A DNA stretch of 64,000 nucleotides from Wolinella succinogenes DSM 1740 (GCF_000196135.1 NC_005090.1:940001-1004000); one strand, 5' to 3'. Counted from the first letter of the stretch, positions 1 to 8,527 are shown. Notes: generated from the letters alone by a model not told the origin. Numbers and translations are program-made.

Positions 1-315
1 ACGCTGGAGACTCTCTTTGACATAGCATCGCCCTATTTCACCCACAAAACCCTCCGTATAGCGTAATCTCAAACTAGAGATCCGCTGATCATAGGGAGAG
101 AGGGCGATACAGCCGACAATCTCCTCTCCTTCTAGGGCGATGAAAAAAGAGTAAAGAGGGTCAAGGCGCTCCTTTTTGAAGCGCTCTTGCAGCTCCATGA
201 GGCGCTGGCTAGAGACTTTGGTGCCATAATGGAGACGGAACTGCTCCCAAAGAAATTGCTCGGCTTCGGAGTGCTCCAGGGGGAGATAGGGGAGAATCTG
301 AAGGGAAGAGATCAT
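1..315 (-). CDS. GNAT-family N-acetyltransferase, N-terminal part (cut by window edge)
   Basis: The first 105 codons read MISSLQILPYLPLEHSEAEQ and continue through a stretch with YSFFIALEGEEIVGCIALSP and later GEIGRCYVKESLQR. That is the beta-strand pattern of the GNAT acetyl-CoA-dependent transferase fold: a strand with E-G-E-x-V-G, then a strand carrying a receptor-like RCYV before the acetyl-CoA loop. The acetyl-CoA binding loop lies beyond the left edge. The ATG overlaps the stop of the NikE-like gene as ATGA, so it is the last visible gene of the left nik operon and is probably translationally coupled. The acceptor is unknown. A role in metallophore or metal handling would be a guess from context only. 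Confidence 0.7.
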   Translation of the reverse strand, partial: MISSLQILPYLPLEHSEAEQFLWEQFRLHYGTKVSSQRLMELQERFKKERLDPLYSFFIALEGEEIVGCIALSPYDQRISSLRLRYTEGFVGEIGRCYVKESLQR

Positions 316-1064
316 GAAATCCTTTCTTGTTGGGGTTTAGGACGGGGGAGGGGCAGGAGGGCTCCAAGGAGCTCTTGGGTGCAGGGGTGGCGCGCGAGGT
401 GAGAGGAGCGAGATTCCACCTCCTCGATGAGGCACCCCCCGCAAAGCACGCCAAAGCGTTCGCATAAGGCCAAAATAGTCTCCAGATCATGGGCAATGAT
501 GAGCGCGGTGAGACCGCTCTGCTCTTTGGCTTTTTGAAGGAGGCGGATGATCTCAACTTTGGTGGAGACATCAAGAGCGCTTAACGCCTCATCAAGGATT
601 AAAAATTTTGGCTGGAGTGCGAGGGCTCTAGCCAAAGAGACTCTTTGAAGTTGTCCTCCGCTTAGCTCATGCGGATAGCGCCTTAAAAGAGTGGAGGAGA
701 GCTCGACTTGCTCAAGAATCGTAGAGATTTCAGCGAGGCTGGCACGCTTGTTTTGACACCAAAAAGCCTCCTCTAACGCGGTCTGGATAGTAAAGTGGGG
801 ATTGATGGAGCGATGATAGTCTTGGAATACCACCCCAATGCGCCCCTCAGCACTTCTCCTCCACCTCTTGAGCGCCACTCCTTGGATATAAATCTCGCCA
901 AGGGTTGGCTGATCGACCCCCATGAGTATCCTCGCTAGAGTGCTTTTCCCACTACCGCTTTCGCCTACAATTCCTCTCCACTCTCCTTGGGGGATATTGA
1001 GCGAGAGATTTTGAAGCACGAATCGATTCGCGTAGCGCTTGGAGAGGTTTTGGATGGAGATCAT
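312..1064 (-). CDS. Nickel/peptide ABC transporter ATP-binding protein (NikE-like), left operon
   Basis: ATPase subunit of a NikABCDE/Dpp-type importer, peripheral on the inner membrane face. The 250-residue protein starts MISIQNLSKRY at 1064, the ATG that overlaps the upstream stop as ATGA; the open frame runs further upstream but that part is inside the preceding gene. Visible motifs are Walker A GIVGESGSGKSTLAR, Q-loop VVFQDYHRSINP, ABC signature LSGGQLQRVSLARAL and Walker B FLILDEALSALD followed by the H-loop IIAHD. It ends with a short tail typical of the OppF/NikE half. The neighbouring NikD-like gene supplies the other ATPase. Family assignment is firm. The nickel substrate is inferred from the strongly NikA-like binding protein of the operon. 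Confidence 0.9.
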   Translation of the reverse strand: MISIQNLSKRYANRFVLQNLSLNIPQGEWRGIVGESGSGKSTLARILMGVDQPTLGEIYIQGVALKRWRRSAEGRIGVVFQDYHRSINPHFTIQTALEEAFWCQNKRASLAEISTILEQVELSSTLLRRYPHELSGGQLQRVSLARALALQPKFLILDEALSALDVSTKVEIIRLLQKAKEQSGLTALIIAHDLETILALCERFGVLCGGCLIEEVESRSSHLARHPCTQELLGALLPLPRPKPQQERIS

Positions 1065-1846
1065 GGGTGGAGTCCTTGGAGGAGGAGTTGGCGATCTTGG
1101 ATCAGCTTTTGAGTTTGAGGGTGAGTAGGGCGAGAGAATATCTCTTGGGTGGGGGCGCATTCGACTTCTCGTCCTTGATGCATCACCAAAATTCTATCAG
1201 CAAGGTGGGCAATGGCGGCGAGATCATGCGAGACGAAGAGCAGGGAGAGGGATCGTGATTCTTGGATGGCTTGGAACTGTTCTAGGATTCGCTTCTGCCA
1301 AAGAAGATCCAAGGCGCTAGTGGGTTCATCGGCGATGATAAGCTCAACTTCTTGCGTGATGGCTAGGGCAATCATGACTCTTTGGAGCTCCCCTCCGCTT
1401 AGCTCATGCGGATAGCTCTTAAGGATTCGTTCGCTCTCTTGGAGTCCTGCTTGATGGAGGTTTTGATGGGCTATCTCTAGGGCGCGCTCTTTGGGGAATT
1501 TGAGGCGCAATGTCTCCACCATCTGCGAGCCGATCTTGGAGAGAGGATCAAAGGCGCTCATAGCCTCTTGGAGAATGAGTGCGATTTTTTGTCCTCGCCA
1601 AGGGCGTAGACGCTCTTTTGGAAGGGAAAGAAGGTCGATTCCTTGAAAGTCGATTCTTCCCGTGGGGCAAAGTGAAGGAGGATTGAGCCCTAGGATGCTT
1701 TTGCAAAGGAGTGATTTGCCACTACCGCTCTCTCCAATAACCCCCAATACTTCGCCTTGTAGAATCTCAAGTGAGAGAGAATCGATTAGTTTTTGCCCTG
1801 TGGGGGCGTGAGTGAGCGTGAGATCATCGATTCGAAGTAGGGTCAT
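1061..1846 (-). CDS. Nickel/peptide ABC transporter ATP-binding protein (NikD-like), left operon
   Basis: A 261-residue ABC ATPase of the OppD/NikD branch. It shows Walker A GVIGESGSGKSLLCKS, Q-loop ILQEAMSAFDPL, signature LSGGELQRVMIALA, Walker B ELIIADEPTSALD and H-loop LFVSHD. The start at 1846 is the ATG that overlaps the stop of the NikC-like permease as ATGA, and its own stop overlaps the start of the NikE-like gene in the same way, so the three are coupled. It would energise uptake together with the NikE-like subunit on the NikB/NikC permease pair. The right-hand operon carries a clear paralogue at 10379-11200. Confidence 0.9.
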   Translation of the reverse strand: MTLLRIDDLTLTHAPTGQKLIDSLSLEILQGEVLGVIGESGSGKSLLCKSILGLNPPSLCPTGRIDFQGIDLLSLPKERLRPWRGQKIALILQEAMSAFDPLSKIGSQMVETLRLKFPKERALEIAHQNLHQAGLQESERILKSYPHELSGGELQRVMIALAITQEVELIIADEPTSALDLLWQKRILEQFQAIQESRSLSLLFVSHDLAAIAHLADRILVMHQGREVECAPTQEIFSRPTHPQTQKLIQDRQLLLQGLHP

Positions 1847-2685
1847 GAATGCCCTTTGGGGAAGGAGTGCTTGGGATCAAGAAGTGTTTGGAGGGTGTCT
1901 CCCCAGAAGTTGAATGCCAGCACAATGAGCAAAATTGCCATTCCCGGAGGAAGCATTTGGATAGGGTTGAAGCTCATCGCCTCTTTGGCTTCACTGAGCA
2001 TCACGCCCCACTCAGGAGTGGGGGCTTGAACACCTAAACCCAAAAAAGAGAGGGCTGAGAGACTTAAAACCATCCAGCCTATATCCATCGTGGCAAGCAG
2101 AATCACCTTCAAGCTGAGGGCGCGCCAAAGGTGCTTGCGGAGGATGAGGTGCAGAGGGGTTTTGGCGGCTTGAGCAAAAAGAAGATAGTTTTGGTCTTTG
2201 AGGTGGAGGGCAAAGGCATAGATCATTCTTGTGTGCCACGCACTTTTAGCGATGATTCCTGCGATGAGGGTGTTGAGGATACCTGGTCCAAGCATCCCCA
2301 CAATAGCAAGAAACATCAGCTCGCTAGGAAAAGAGAGCATGGCATCACATGCCCTCATGATCCACTCCTCGGCTCGCCTAAAAAAGGCTGCACTAAGCCC
2401 CAAAACAAGAGCAATCAAGAGCGATAGCGCAACAATCGCCATGGAGAGAAAGAGGGTTGTTCGCACCCCATAAAGAAGCCTAGAGAGAATGCAGCGTCCC
2501 AAATGATCACTTCCTAGGGGATAGTCTAAAGAGAAAGAAGCGAATTTCATCGCCAAGTTGGGGGTGAGGGGATCATGGGGAGAGAGGAGGGGGGCGAAAA
2601 TCCCCGCAAAGATAAAGAGTCCAGTGACAAGAAGCCAAAAGAGGGCTAGGGGTCGGGCAAGGAGTGAATGGATTGTAAGATTCAT
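1843..2685 (-). CDS. Nickel/peptide ABC transporter permease (NikC-like), left operon
   Basis: A 280-residue inner-membrane permease of the DppC/NikC type. The N-terminus has one transmembrane helix (LALFWLLVTGLFIFAGIFAP), then the conserved HDPLTPN segment and the loop YPLGSDHLGRCILSRLLYG that marks this subfamily. About five more membrane helices follow, with the EAA-type cytoplasmic loop near residues 165-185, and it ends with the LLDPKHSFP motif typical of NikC/DppC C-termini. The sequence is very like the second copy at 9558-10382 (YPFGTDHLGRCIYSRMVFG). It is coupled by ATGA overlaps to both neighbours. Confidence 0.9.
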   Translation of the reverse strand: MNLTIHSLLARPLALFWLLVTGLFIFAGIFAPLLSPHDPLTPNLAMKFASFSLDYPLGSDHLGRCILSRLLYGVRTTLFLSMAIVALSLLIALVLGLSAAFFRRAEEWIMRACDAMLSFPSELMFLAIVGMLGPGILNTLIAGIIAKSAWHTRMIYAFALHLKDQNYLLFAQAAKTPLHLILRKHLWRALSLKVILLATMDIGWMVLSLSALSFLGLGVQAPTPEWGVMLSEAKEAMSFNPIQMLPPGMAILLIVLAFNFWGDTLQTLLDPKHSFPKGHS

Positions 2686-3611
2686 GGGCGTGCAACCATC
2701 CTAGGGTCAAGGAGACGAGCCAAGAGATCAGCAAGGAGATTGAAGAATAGAAAGAGAATGGCCATCATGAGGATGTAGCCCTGAATCATCGGGTAATCCC
2801 GCGCAAAAATCGCCTGCACGCAAATTCGCCCCACTCCGGGTAAGGCGAAGATGTTTTCGACGATGACCGAACCAGCGATGAGCTTAGGAATGGAGACTCC
2901 TAGGGCTATGAGCGAAGGGCGAAGGGCGTTTTTTAGGATGTGAGAGCCGATTTGCCACTCACTAAGGCCTCTAGCGCGGGCGTAAAGGACATAAAGCTCG
3001 CTCTTTTGCTGGATCATCTCATGGCGCACTAGACGCACATAGGTCGAGATATAGGCACACGCAAGAGTGAAGGAGGGCAGAAGAATCGATGCAGGACTCT
3101 CCAATCCTCCCGTGGGAAGGAGATCTAAATGAATTGAAAAGAGCCAGATGAGCCAAAGCCCAAGCCAAAAATTGGGAATTCCTGAAAAGGTAAAGGCCAA
3201 GGTTCGAATAAGGCGATCCAAAGGGCTATCTTCATAAAGAGCACTAAGCACACCCAAGCCAAAACCTCCAAAGAGAATCATGACAAGCGATGCAGAGGCA
3301 AGGGCTAGCGTGATGGGAAGAGCGGCAAGAATCTCTTGAATTACAGACTCTTTATGAACATAACTCACGCCAAGGTCTCCTTGGAGGGCGGAGGTGAGCC
3401 AAGAGAAGTATCGCTCCAAAAAAGGGCGATCCAATCCAAGCTCTAGGCGCACTTCGCGGATGAGATCAGGAGTGGGCACAATATCGTTCATCCTGAGGGC
3501 GACCTCCGCGGGGTCGCTGGGGCTCAGGCTCATTAGCCCAAAAGAGAAAAAGGAGATTCCCAGCAAAAGCCAAGGAATCACCAAAAGACGCTTAAAGAGA
3601 TAACGATTCAT
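2682..3611 (-). CDS. Nickel/peptide ABC transporter permease (NikB-like), left operon
   Basis: A 309-residue permease of the DppB/NikB type. The first helix (FKRLLVIPWLLLGISFFSFG) is followed by SLSPSDPAEVALRMNDIVPT, which matches the opening of the paralogue at 8620-9558 almost word for word. The EAA loop reads YARARGLSEWQIGSHILKNALRPS, and the family-typical IFALPGVGRICVQAIFARDYP motif lies near the C-terminus. An ATG at 3611 and a GTG at 3614 are both possible starts; the stop of the upstream nikA (TGA at 3611-3613) overlaps both. It would pair with the NikC-like protein to form the membrane channel. Confidence 0.9.
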   Translation of the reverse strand: MNRYLFKRLLVIPWLLLGISFFSFGLMSLSPSDPAEVALRMNDIVPTPDLIREVRLELGLDRPFLERYFSWLTSALQGDLGVSYVHKESVIQEILAALPITLALASASLVMILFGGFGLGVLSALYEDSPLDRLIRTLAFTFSGIPNFWLGLWLIWLFSIHLDLLPTGGLESPASILLPSFTLACAYISTYVRLVRHEMIQQKSELYVLYARARGLSEWQIGSHILKNALRPSLIALGVSIPKLIAGSVIVENIFALPGVGRICVQAIFARDYPMIQGYILMMAILFLFFNLLADLLARLLDPRMVARP

Positions 3612-5228
3612 CACTTTTTGGAATCAAAAAACATCTTTTCGAAGGGAATCTCGTATTGAGAGACATTGAAGCTAACTCCTTGAAGGGCAGGAGTGAAGAC
3701 CGCTTTGGTTCTTGAGTAGCTAAGGGGCACATAGACAGCTTGCTGGTCAATATAGGTGAGAATTTCCGTGTAGAGTGCTTGACGCTTCTCTCTATCAGGC
3801 TCAATCAAAACCTTTTGGATGCTCTCATCTAGCCACGCTTTACGCTCTAATCCTAGCTGGGCTTGGTAGTCTCCGTGCGTCGCCATCCTCCAAGAGGAGA
3901 GGTAGGATTGGGGATCGTAGGGGATGCCCCATGAGAGGGAGTATTGGAGGTCAAAGTCACCATTTTTTTGGCGATCAAGGAAGGCTTGCTTCTCCTCGCC
4001 GATAATTTGGAGATCGATTCCGATGGATTTGAGGTTGCTTTGAACGAACTCGCTGATGCTCTTCTCTTGGGCGTTATTGATGTTGTAGTAGAGTCTAAGG
4101 GAGAGGGTTTTGCCCTCTTTTTGGCGGTAGCCAAGCTTCTCATCCATCATCCAACCCGCCTCATCCAGCTTGGTTTTGGCTTGATGGAGGTCGAGCTTTT
4201 TAGGGGAGAGGGGAATATTGGCGTAGGGAACAGAAGGGGAGAAGAGTGAAGAGGCGGGTGTCTCTAACCCATTGAGGATTCCTTTGGCAATGGCCTCTTT
4301 ATCGATGGCGTGAGAGATGGCTTCACGAATGCGGACGTCTCCCGTGAGGGGCTGCTTGGTATTGAGCAGAATCGCTCTTGAGGCGATGGGGTCGCTTAGC
4401 AAGGTGGTATATTTTTGGGCTTTTTGGAGGGCGTTGAAAGCATCAATGTTCACCATGTCACCATCGGCTCCAAAGATGAGGTCGACTTCGCTTTTTTGAA
4501 GCGCTAGTAGAATCGCCTGATGATCAGGCATCACGCGCCATCTAATTGCCTCCAGCCGAGGCTTTTCTCCCCAGTAAGTCGGATTGGCTTTAAAGAGAGC
4601 ATAGGAGTTTTTCTCATGCTCGGCCAAGATCCAAGGGCCTGTTCCTGCGTAGCTTTTCACTCCGTTTTTGGTTCCGCCATCTATAAAGCTAGCGGGGGAG
4701 ATGAAATGGAAAGGGCGTGTGAGGGCTAGCTCGATAAGCGTGGGATAATAGGGGTTTTTGAGGGAGAGCTTGAAGGTGTGCTCATCCAGTGCCTCGGTGC
4801 TCTTGATGGCGTTGACCAACTCTAGCCAAGCGTGTCTAGATCGATTCTCAAGAATCGCATCGATATTTTTCTTTACCGCGAGTGCGTTAAAGGGCTCTCC
4901 ATCACTGAATTTCACTCCTTTCCTGAGGTGGAAGAGATAAGTTGTGCCCTCATCTTTGATCTCCCAAGAGGTGGCGAGCCAAGGCTTGATCCCCTCTGGG
5001 GTGTTGATCACCAAAGGCTCAAAAAGCATATTTCGTGCTGCCATCTCTCCGCCATAGAGGTGAGGGTTGATATTTCGAATATCTTTAGTGCTCGCATAGG
5101 AGAGCTCTGTTTTGGCCAAAGGGGTGGACTTTTTCTCTTCAGGTTTGCCTTGGCAACCCAAAAAGAGAAGAAACAGGGGTAGGAGAAGGAGTCGGCTACA
5201 AGAGGTTATAAGAGGTTATAAGAGACAT
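3611..5228 (-). pseudogene. NikA-like substrate-binding lipoprotein, left operon; signal peptide out of frame (possibly phase-OFF)
   Basis: Periplasmic binding protein of the NikA/SBP_bac_5 type, the receptor of this importer. The body shows NPHLYGGEMAARNMLFEPL, FKANPTYWGEKP, FSPSVPYANIPLSP and DFDLQYSLSWGIPYDPQSYL, all landmarks shared with E. coli NikA and with the second copy at 6884-8527. The open frame as it stands has no ATG: upstream it holds LLLLPLFLLFLGCQ, a lipoprotein signal with the lipobox Cys, and then a stop. An ATG with a good AGGA Shine-Dalgarno lies at 5226-5228, but it is in another frame because of a 10-bp unit present twice at 5201-5220. With one unit removed, the ATG reads straight into the signal peptide as MSLITSCSRLLLLPL, giving a normal lipoprotein of about 535 residues. 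As written, only a TTG at 5161 could start it, without a signal. It is either switched off, or the repeat count is wrong in this sequence. Confidence 0.75.
5201..5220. repeat. 10-bp tandem repeat (agaggttata x2) at the 5' end of nikA of the left operon
   Basis: Two perfect head-to-tail copies of agaggttata, followed by agag, the start of a third. On the coding strand they sit between the ATG at 5228 and the hydrophobic part of the signal peptide. Ten is not a multiple of three, so each gain or loss changes the reading frame. The present count of two puts the ATG out of frame, and one copy would restore it. Confidence 0.9.
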
Positions 5229-5255
5229 GATGTTATCCTGCGTTTTTTGTTACGA

Positions 5256-5297
5256 AATACTAAAAAGTATTATAGCGACAAGAGAGAGAAAGTTCAA
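5256..5297 (-). promoter_or_regulatory. Sigma-70 promoter of the left nik operon with an inverted repeat at the start site
   Basis: On the minus strand TTGAAC (5292-5297) is followed after 17 bases by TATAAT (5269-5274). The spacer contains a short run of GA/CT dinucleotides. A perfect inverted repeat AATACT-AAAA-AGTATT (5256-5271) lies directly over the -10 and start region and could be an operator. The ATG at 5228 is about 35 bases downstream of the expected start site. Its position also supports 5228 as the real start codon of the lipoprotein. Confidence 0.7.
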
Positions 5298-5448
5298 GAA
5301 GATTTTGAATATAAAAATAGTTAATTTTTATGAAAAAACTATTGGAAAAATATTATTTATAAAATAAACTTTTTGATTAATTGAAGAGTATAGAAGATTC
5401 GTATATTTTCACTATTAAAGGAGGAGTATATTCCTCCTTTAATATATT
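5298..5448. other. AT-rich gap between the left nik promoter and the porin gene
   Basis: About 150 bases of very AT-rich sequence. Apart from the terminator-like hairpin at 5414-5443 I see no gene and no recognisable RNA here. Confidence 0.6.
5414..5443 (-). terminator. Terminator-like hairpin after the porin gene
   Basis: A perfect 12-bp inverted repeat, ATTAAAGGAGGA then GTATAT then TCCTCCTTTAAT, just past the porin stop codon. The U-tract is short on either strand, so it may act in both directions or need Rho. It separates the porin from the left nik operon. Confidence 0.65.
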
Positions 5449-6639
5449 TTAGAATTTATAAATAGTGCGGAATCTAAAGGAATCGCCATCACCATCCTTG
5501 CCCTCGTTGTCATACTGGGCGCTTAGGGTGAGTCCTTTGAGGGATCCTGAGAAAGCATAGGAGATATAGCCACCCGTATAAGAGACCTCTGTCTTATCAT
5601 CATCGACATCCACATAGAGGAAGCCTGCTTTGAGGCTTGGTGTGAAGGCATAATCGAGGTTAAACGCCCATGCTTCCATGTTGGGATAGTAGCTGTAAGA
5701 TCGGATAAGAGAGTAGGTGTAGATGGTATCCGTGCCATTCCCCACCCCATGAACTAGCTGCTCGTTGCGTCCGCTAGCGGTAAGCTCATAGTCAGAGACT
5801 TTAGAGTAGGCGGCATAGGCACTGAAGTCAGAGTAGCTGGCTCCAGCTTTAAGGCCATAGAGGGAGGGGGAGCTAGAGCTTTCGTCGCCTGAGTTGTAGC
5901 GGTTTTTCCAATATTGTCCAGAGAGGTCATAGCCAAAATCGGCGATTTTTCCCTTGTAGACGGCTTCGCCATAGAAGATATCTAGGTCAGAGGCGCTTCC
6001 CTCTTTTTCGATTCTTGCCCAAGCAGCAGTGAGGGTGAGCCCAGGGATAGATTTGTTGATCGCATAGAGAGAATAGGCGCCATCTTGGTATTTGTTGAAC
6101 TTTCCGATATGCCCCTCTTTATCGGTTCTGGCTTGGAATTTATTAATGTAGAGTAACCCTAGCGTGGTGTCAGGAATGTTTTGGTTGGTGATGGAGTAGC
6201 CCTCAAACGATTCTCGGATGAGTCGCGATCCACTTCCTGCGACTAAAGGGGTGCTAATGAACATTCGACCACCCTTGAGGGTTGTTTGGTCGTAGGTGTA
6301 GGAGAGATAAGACTCAGAAAGCTGCGCGCCTTGAGCCCACATATCGTTTTTGAACATCTGCTTGGAAGCCTCATCAGCAAAAGGAGTGGCGCTGGATTGG
6401 AAAGTGCCTCCCGCTTTAAAACCATAGAAAGAGTCCGTGACATAGTTCATCATCACGCCCGCTGCGAGGATATCTTCACTATTTTTCTTCTTCTCTTGGG
6501 TGAAGTAGTAAGCTTTGAGCTCTCCAGCGAATTTCCCCCCTTTGAGGGCGTCCGTGAGACTCTCGGCCGCCAGTGCGCTAGAGGCGGATAGTGCGAGTGC
6601 AGAGAGAGTGGCTAGGCTAAATGCAGATTTCAACCTCAT
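5449..6639 (-). CDS. OprD-family outer-membrane porin
   Basis: A 396-residue beta-barrel porin. It has a Sec signal peptide (MRLKSAFSLATLSALALSAS, cleavage after SALA), an early SLTDALKGGKFAGELKAYYF segment typical of epsilonproteobacterial OprD-like porins, alternating beta-strand patterns throughout, and a C-terminal strand ending in phenylalanine (FRFRTIYKF) as BamA recognition requires. The ATG at 6639 has AAAGGA upstream. It lies alone between two divergent NikABCDE operons, which suggests it supplies outer-membrane passage for the same substrate (nickel, a nickel chelate or a small peptide). The family also takes up amino acids and peptides, so the substrate is an inference. An ATGATAATCAT palindrome (6664-6674) in its leader resembles half of a Fur-type site. 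Confidence 0.8.
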   Translation of the reverse strand: MRLKSAFSLATLSALALSASSALAAESLTDALKGGKFAGELKAYYFTQEKKKNSEDILAAGVMMNYVTDSFYGFKAGGTFQSSATPFADEASKQMFKNDMWAQGAQLSESYLSYTYDQTTLKGGRMFISTPLVAGSGSRLIRESFEGYSITNQNIPDTTLGLLYINKFQARTDKEGHIGKFNKYQDGAYSLYAINKSIPGLTLTAAWARIEKEGSASDLDIFYGEAVYKGKIADFGYDLSGQYWKNRYNSGDESSSSPSLYGLKAGASYSDFSAYAAYSKVSDYELTASGRNEQLVHGVGNGTDTIYTYSLIRSYSYYPNMEAWAFNLDYAFTPSLKAGFLYVDVDDDKTEVSYTGGYISYAFSGSLKGLTLSAQYDNEGKDGDGDSFRFRTIYKF

Positions 6640-6759
6640 CGTTTTGATCCTTTATTTTTAAGAATGATAATCATGATGTTACATTTATTACACTTAATAT
6701 TTATTTTAAATTAAACTTTATATTTGCAAATATTATTGAAGTAATTAAATATTATATAC

Positions 6760-6784
6760 TATTATTTACATAAATAAAATGGTA
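6760..6784. promoter_or_regulatory. NikR-box-like sequence upstream of the right nik operon
   Basis: TATTATT (6760-6766), 11 bases, then AATGGTA (6778-6784). The Helicobacter NikR consensus as I remember it is TATTATT-N11-AATAATA, so 12 of 14 positions agree with exact spacing. It ends nine bases before the -35 box of nikA. The region is very AT-rich, so chance matches are likely. Confidence 0.35.
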
Positions 6785-6792
6785 TAACAAAA

Positions 6793-6845
6793 TTGACAAG
6801 AATCTATATTTAATAGTATAATATGGGATTGATTTTCATAATCAA
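6793..6845 (+). promoter_or_regulatory. Sigma-70 promoter of the right nik operon with a downstream palindrome
   Basis: TTGACA (6793-6798), an 18-base spacer and TATAAT (6817-6822) form an unusually complete promoter for this AT-rich, epsilonproteobacterial-style DNA. The inverted repeat TTGATT-TTCAT-AATCAA (6829-6845) covers the likely transcription start and could be an operator. Its 5-base centre does not fit the FNR spacing. Confidence 0.75.
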
Positions 6846-6883
6846 GCAATTTTCCTAACCATCTCCATACAAGAAAGGATCGC

Positions 6884-8527
6884 ATGAAAAAAGTAGGTCT
6901 ATCCTCTATTGCCGCAACGCTCTTAGGCGCGAGTATGCTATTTTTTAGCGCTTGCTCAGGTGATAAGCCCGCCTCCAAAGAAGAGGCAAAAAGTGAAGCA
7001 AAAGTCGAATCTCCCAAGGTTTTGACTTTTGCCAACTTCCGCGACATTCGCGATCTCAATCCACACCTCTACGCAGGGGAGCTTTATGCGCAAAATATGC
7101 TTTTTGAGTCCTTGGTTCATATTGATAGCGAGGGGAAGATCACTCCTTGGCTCGCCCAATCTTGGAAAATTTCCGAAGATGGCAAAACCTACACCTTTAA
7201 GTTGCGCGAAGATGTCTTCTTTTCTGATGGAGAGAAGTTCAACGCAGTAGCGGCTAAGGCCAACTTTGATGCGATTTTGGCCAACGCTCCTAGGCACACA
7301 TGGCTAGAATCGGTGCGCCTTATGGAGGCAATCGATAAGGCGGGAGGAAAGTCGGTCGAAGCCACGAGCGAGTATGAGCTTACGATTCGTCTTGATGCCC
7401 CCTACTACCCCTTTTTGGTGGAGCTTGGGGTGATTCGCCCTTTCCGATTCGTCTCTCCTAAGGCCTTTATCAATGGAGGCACCAAAGAAGGTGTAAGCGC
7501 ACTAAGCGGCACAGGTGCTTATATTCTCAAAGAAAATCATAAAGATCAATACGCCATCTTTGAGGCCAATCCTAAATATTGGGGTGAAAAACCTCAAACC
7601 AAGCAGGTGGTCGTGAAGGTGATTCCCGACAACCAAACTCGCGTCATGGCGCTAGAGAAGGGTGAAGTCGATCTTCTTTTTGGAACCAATATGATTGATG
7701 CGGAGGCCTATAATCGATTCTCCAAGATGAAAGGCTTTGGAGCGGCTATGTCTGCGCCGACCTCCACTCGAATGCTGCTTATCAATACGGCCGATTCTGT
7801 GATGGGTGATTTGGCGATTCGAAAGGCGATCCAGCACGCGACCAACAAAGAGACCATCTCCAAGGCGATCTTCTCAGGGATTGAAAGTCCTGCGGACTTG
7901 ACGCTTGCCCCTAGCGTTCCCTACGCCAACCTTGGACTCACCCCTTATGAGTACAATCTAGCCAAGGCAGAGGCTATTCTTGAAGAATCAGGATGGAAAA
8001 AGGTCGAAGGTAAAAAGTACCGAGAAAAAGAGGGCAAAGAGCTAGCTATCACTCTTCACTACAATAGCAACAATGTGGTTGATAAGACGATTGCTGAGTT
8101 TGTTCAGGGCGAGTGGAGCAAAATCGGGGTGAATCTAAAAATCACAGGCGAAGAGGAGCAGGCCAATCGGGACCGAATGAAGGCGGGGCAGTTTCAGATC
8201 GTCTTTAACATCTCTTGGGGAACCCCCTATGATCCCCAATCTTTCCTTGCAGGGATGAGAAAGCCAGTCTATGGAGACTATTTTGCTCAGCTTGGAATCG
8301 CCGATAAAGCAGCGATTGACCAGAGCATTCTTGAGGCCTTAGAGAGCACGAGCGAAGAGAAGCGCCAAGAGCACTATCGATTTGTTTTGACACGCTTGCA
8401 TGATGAGGCGGTCTATCTGCCTTTGACCTATGAGCGAAACCGTGCGATTTTCAATGAGAAAGTGAAAAATGTCGGTTTTGGGGTCTCTAAGTATGAGGTT
8501 CCATTTGAGCGCATGACGCTTCAATAG
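6884..8527 (+). CDS. nikA: NikA-like substrate-binding lipoprotein, right operon
   Basis: A 547-residue periplasmic receptor of a NikABCDE importer. The signal peptide ends in the lipobox FSAC with the lipidated Cys at residue 24, so the protein is probably anchored in the inner membrane. Conserved NikA landmarks follow in order: DLNPHLYAGELYAQNMLFES, TPWLAQSWKISEDGKTYTF, DAPYYPFLVELGVIRPFRF, NPKYWGEKP, APSVPYANLGLTPYEYN, GEEEQANRDRM, NISWGTPYDPQSFL and LTRLHDEAVYLPLTY. These match E. coli NikA closely, better than DppA or OppA. The ATG at 6884 has AAAGGA upstream and a strong promoter. A terminator-like hairpin follows the gene and probably makes it the most highly expressed member of the operon. 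Confidence 0.88.
   Translation: MKKVGLSSIAATLLGASMLFFSACSGDKPASKEEAKSEAKVESPKVLTFANFRDIRDLNPHLYAGELYAQNMLFESLVHIDSEGKITPWLAQSWKISEDGKTYTFKLREDVFFSDGEKFNAVAAKANFDAILANAPRHTWLESVRLMEAIDKAGGKSVEATSEYELTIRLDAPYYPFLVELGVIRPFRFVSPKAFINGGTKEGVSALSGTGAYILKENHKDQYAIFEANPKYWGEKPQTKQVVVKVIPDNQTRVMALEKGEVDLLFGTNMIDAEAYNRFSKMKGFGAAMSAPTSTRMLLINTADSVMGDLAIRKAIQHATNKETISKAIFSGIESPADLTLAPSVPYANLGLTPYEYNLAKAEAILEESGWKKVEGKKYREKEGKELAITLHYNSNNVVDKTIAEFVQGEWSKIGVNLKITGEEEQANRDRMKAGQFQIVFNISWGTPYDPQSFLAGMRKPVYGDYFAQLGIADKAAIDQSILEALESTSEEKRQEHYRFVLTRLHDEAVYLPLTYERNRAIFNEKVKNVGFGVSKYEVPFERMTLQ

Noticed and set aside
5159-5161. TTG at 5161 as the true start of the left NikA-like protein
   Set aside because: It would remove the signal peptide that is plainly encoded just upstream, and it has no ribosome binding site. 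The ATG at 5228 with the repeat shift explains the data better.
6664-6674. ATGATAATCAT as a Fur box of the porin gene
   Set aside because: Only half of the usual 19-base site is recognisable, and its position is in the leader. Too weak to list as an operator.
6829-6845. TTGATT-TTCAT-AATCAA as an FNR box
   Set aside because: The half-sites TTGAT and ATCAA are 7 bases apart, not the required 4. Kept only as a generic palindrome at the promoter.
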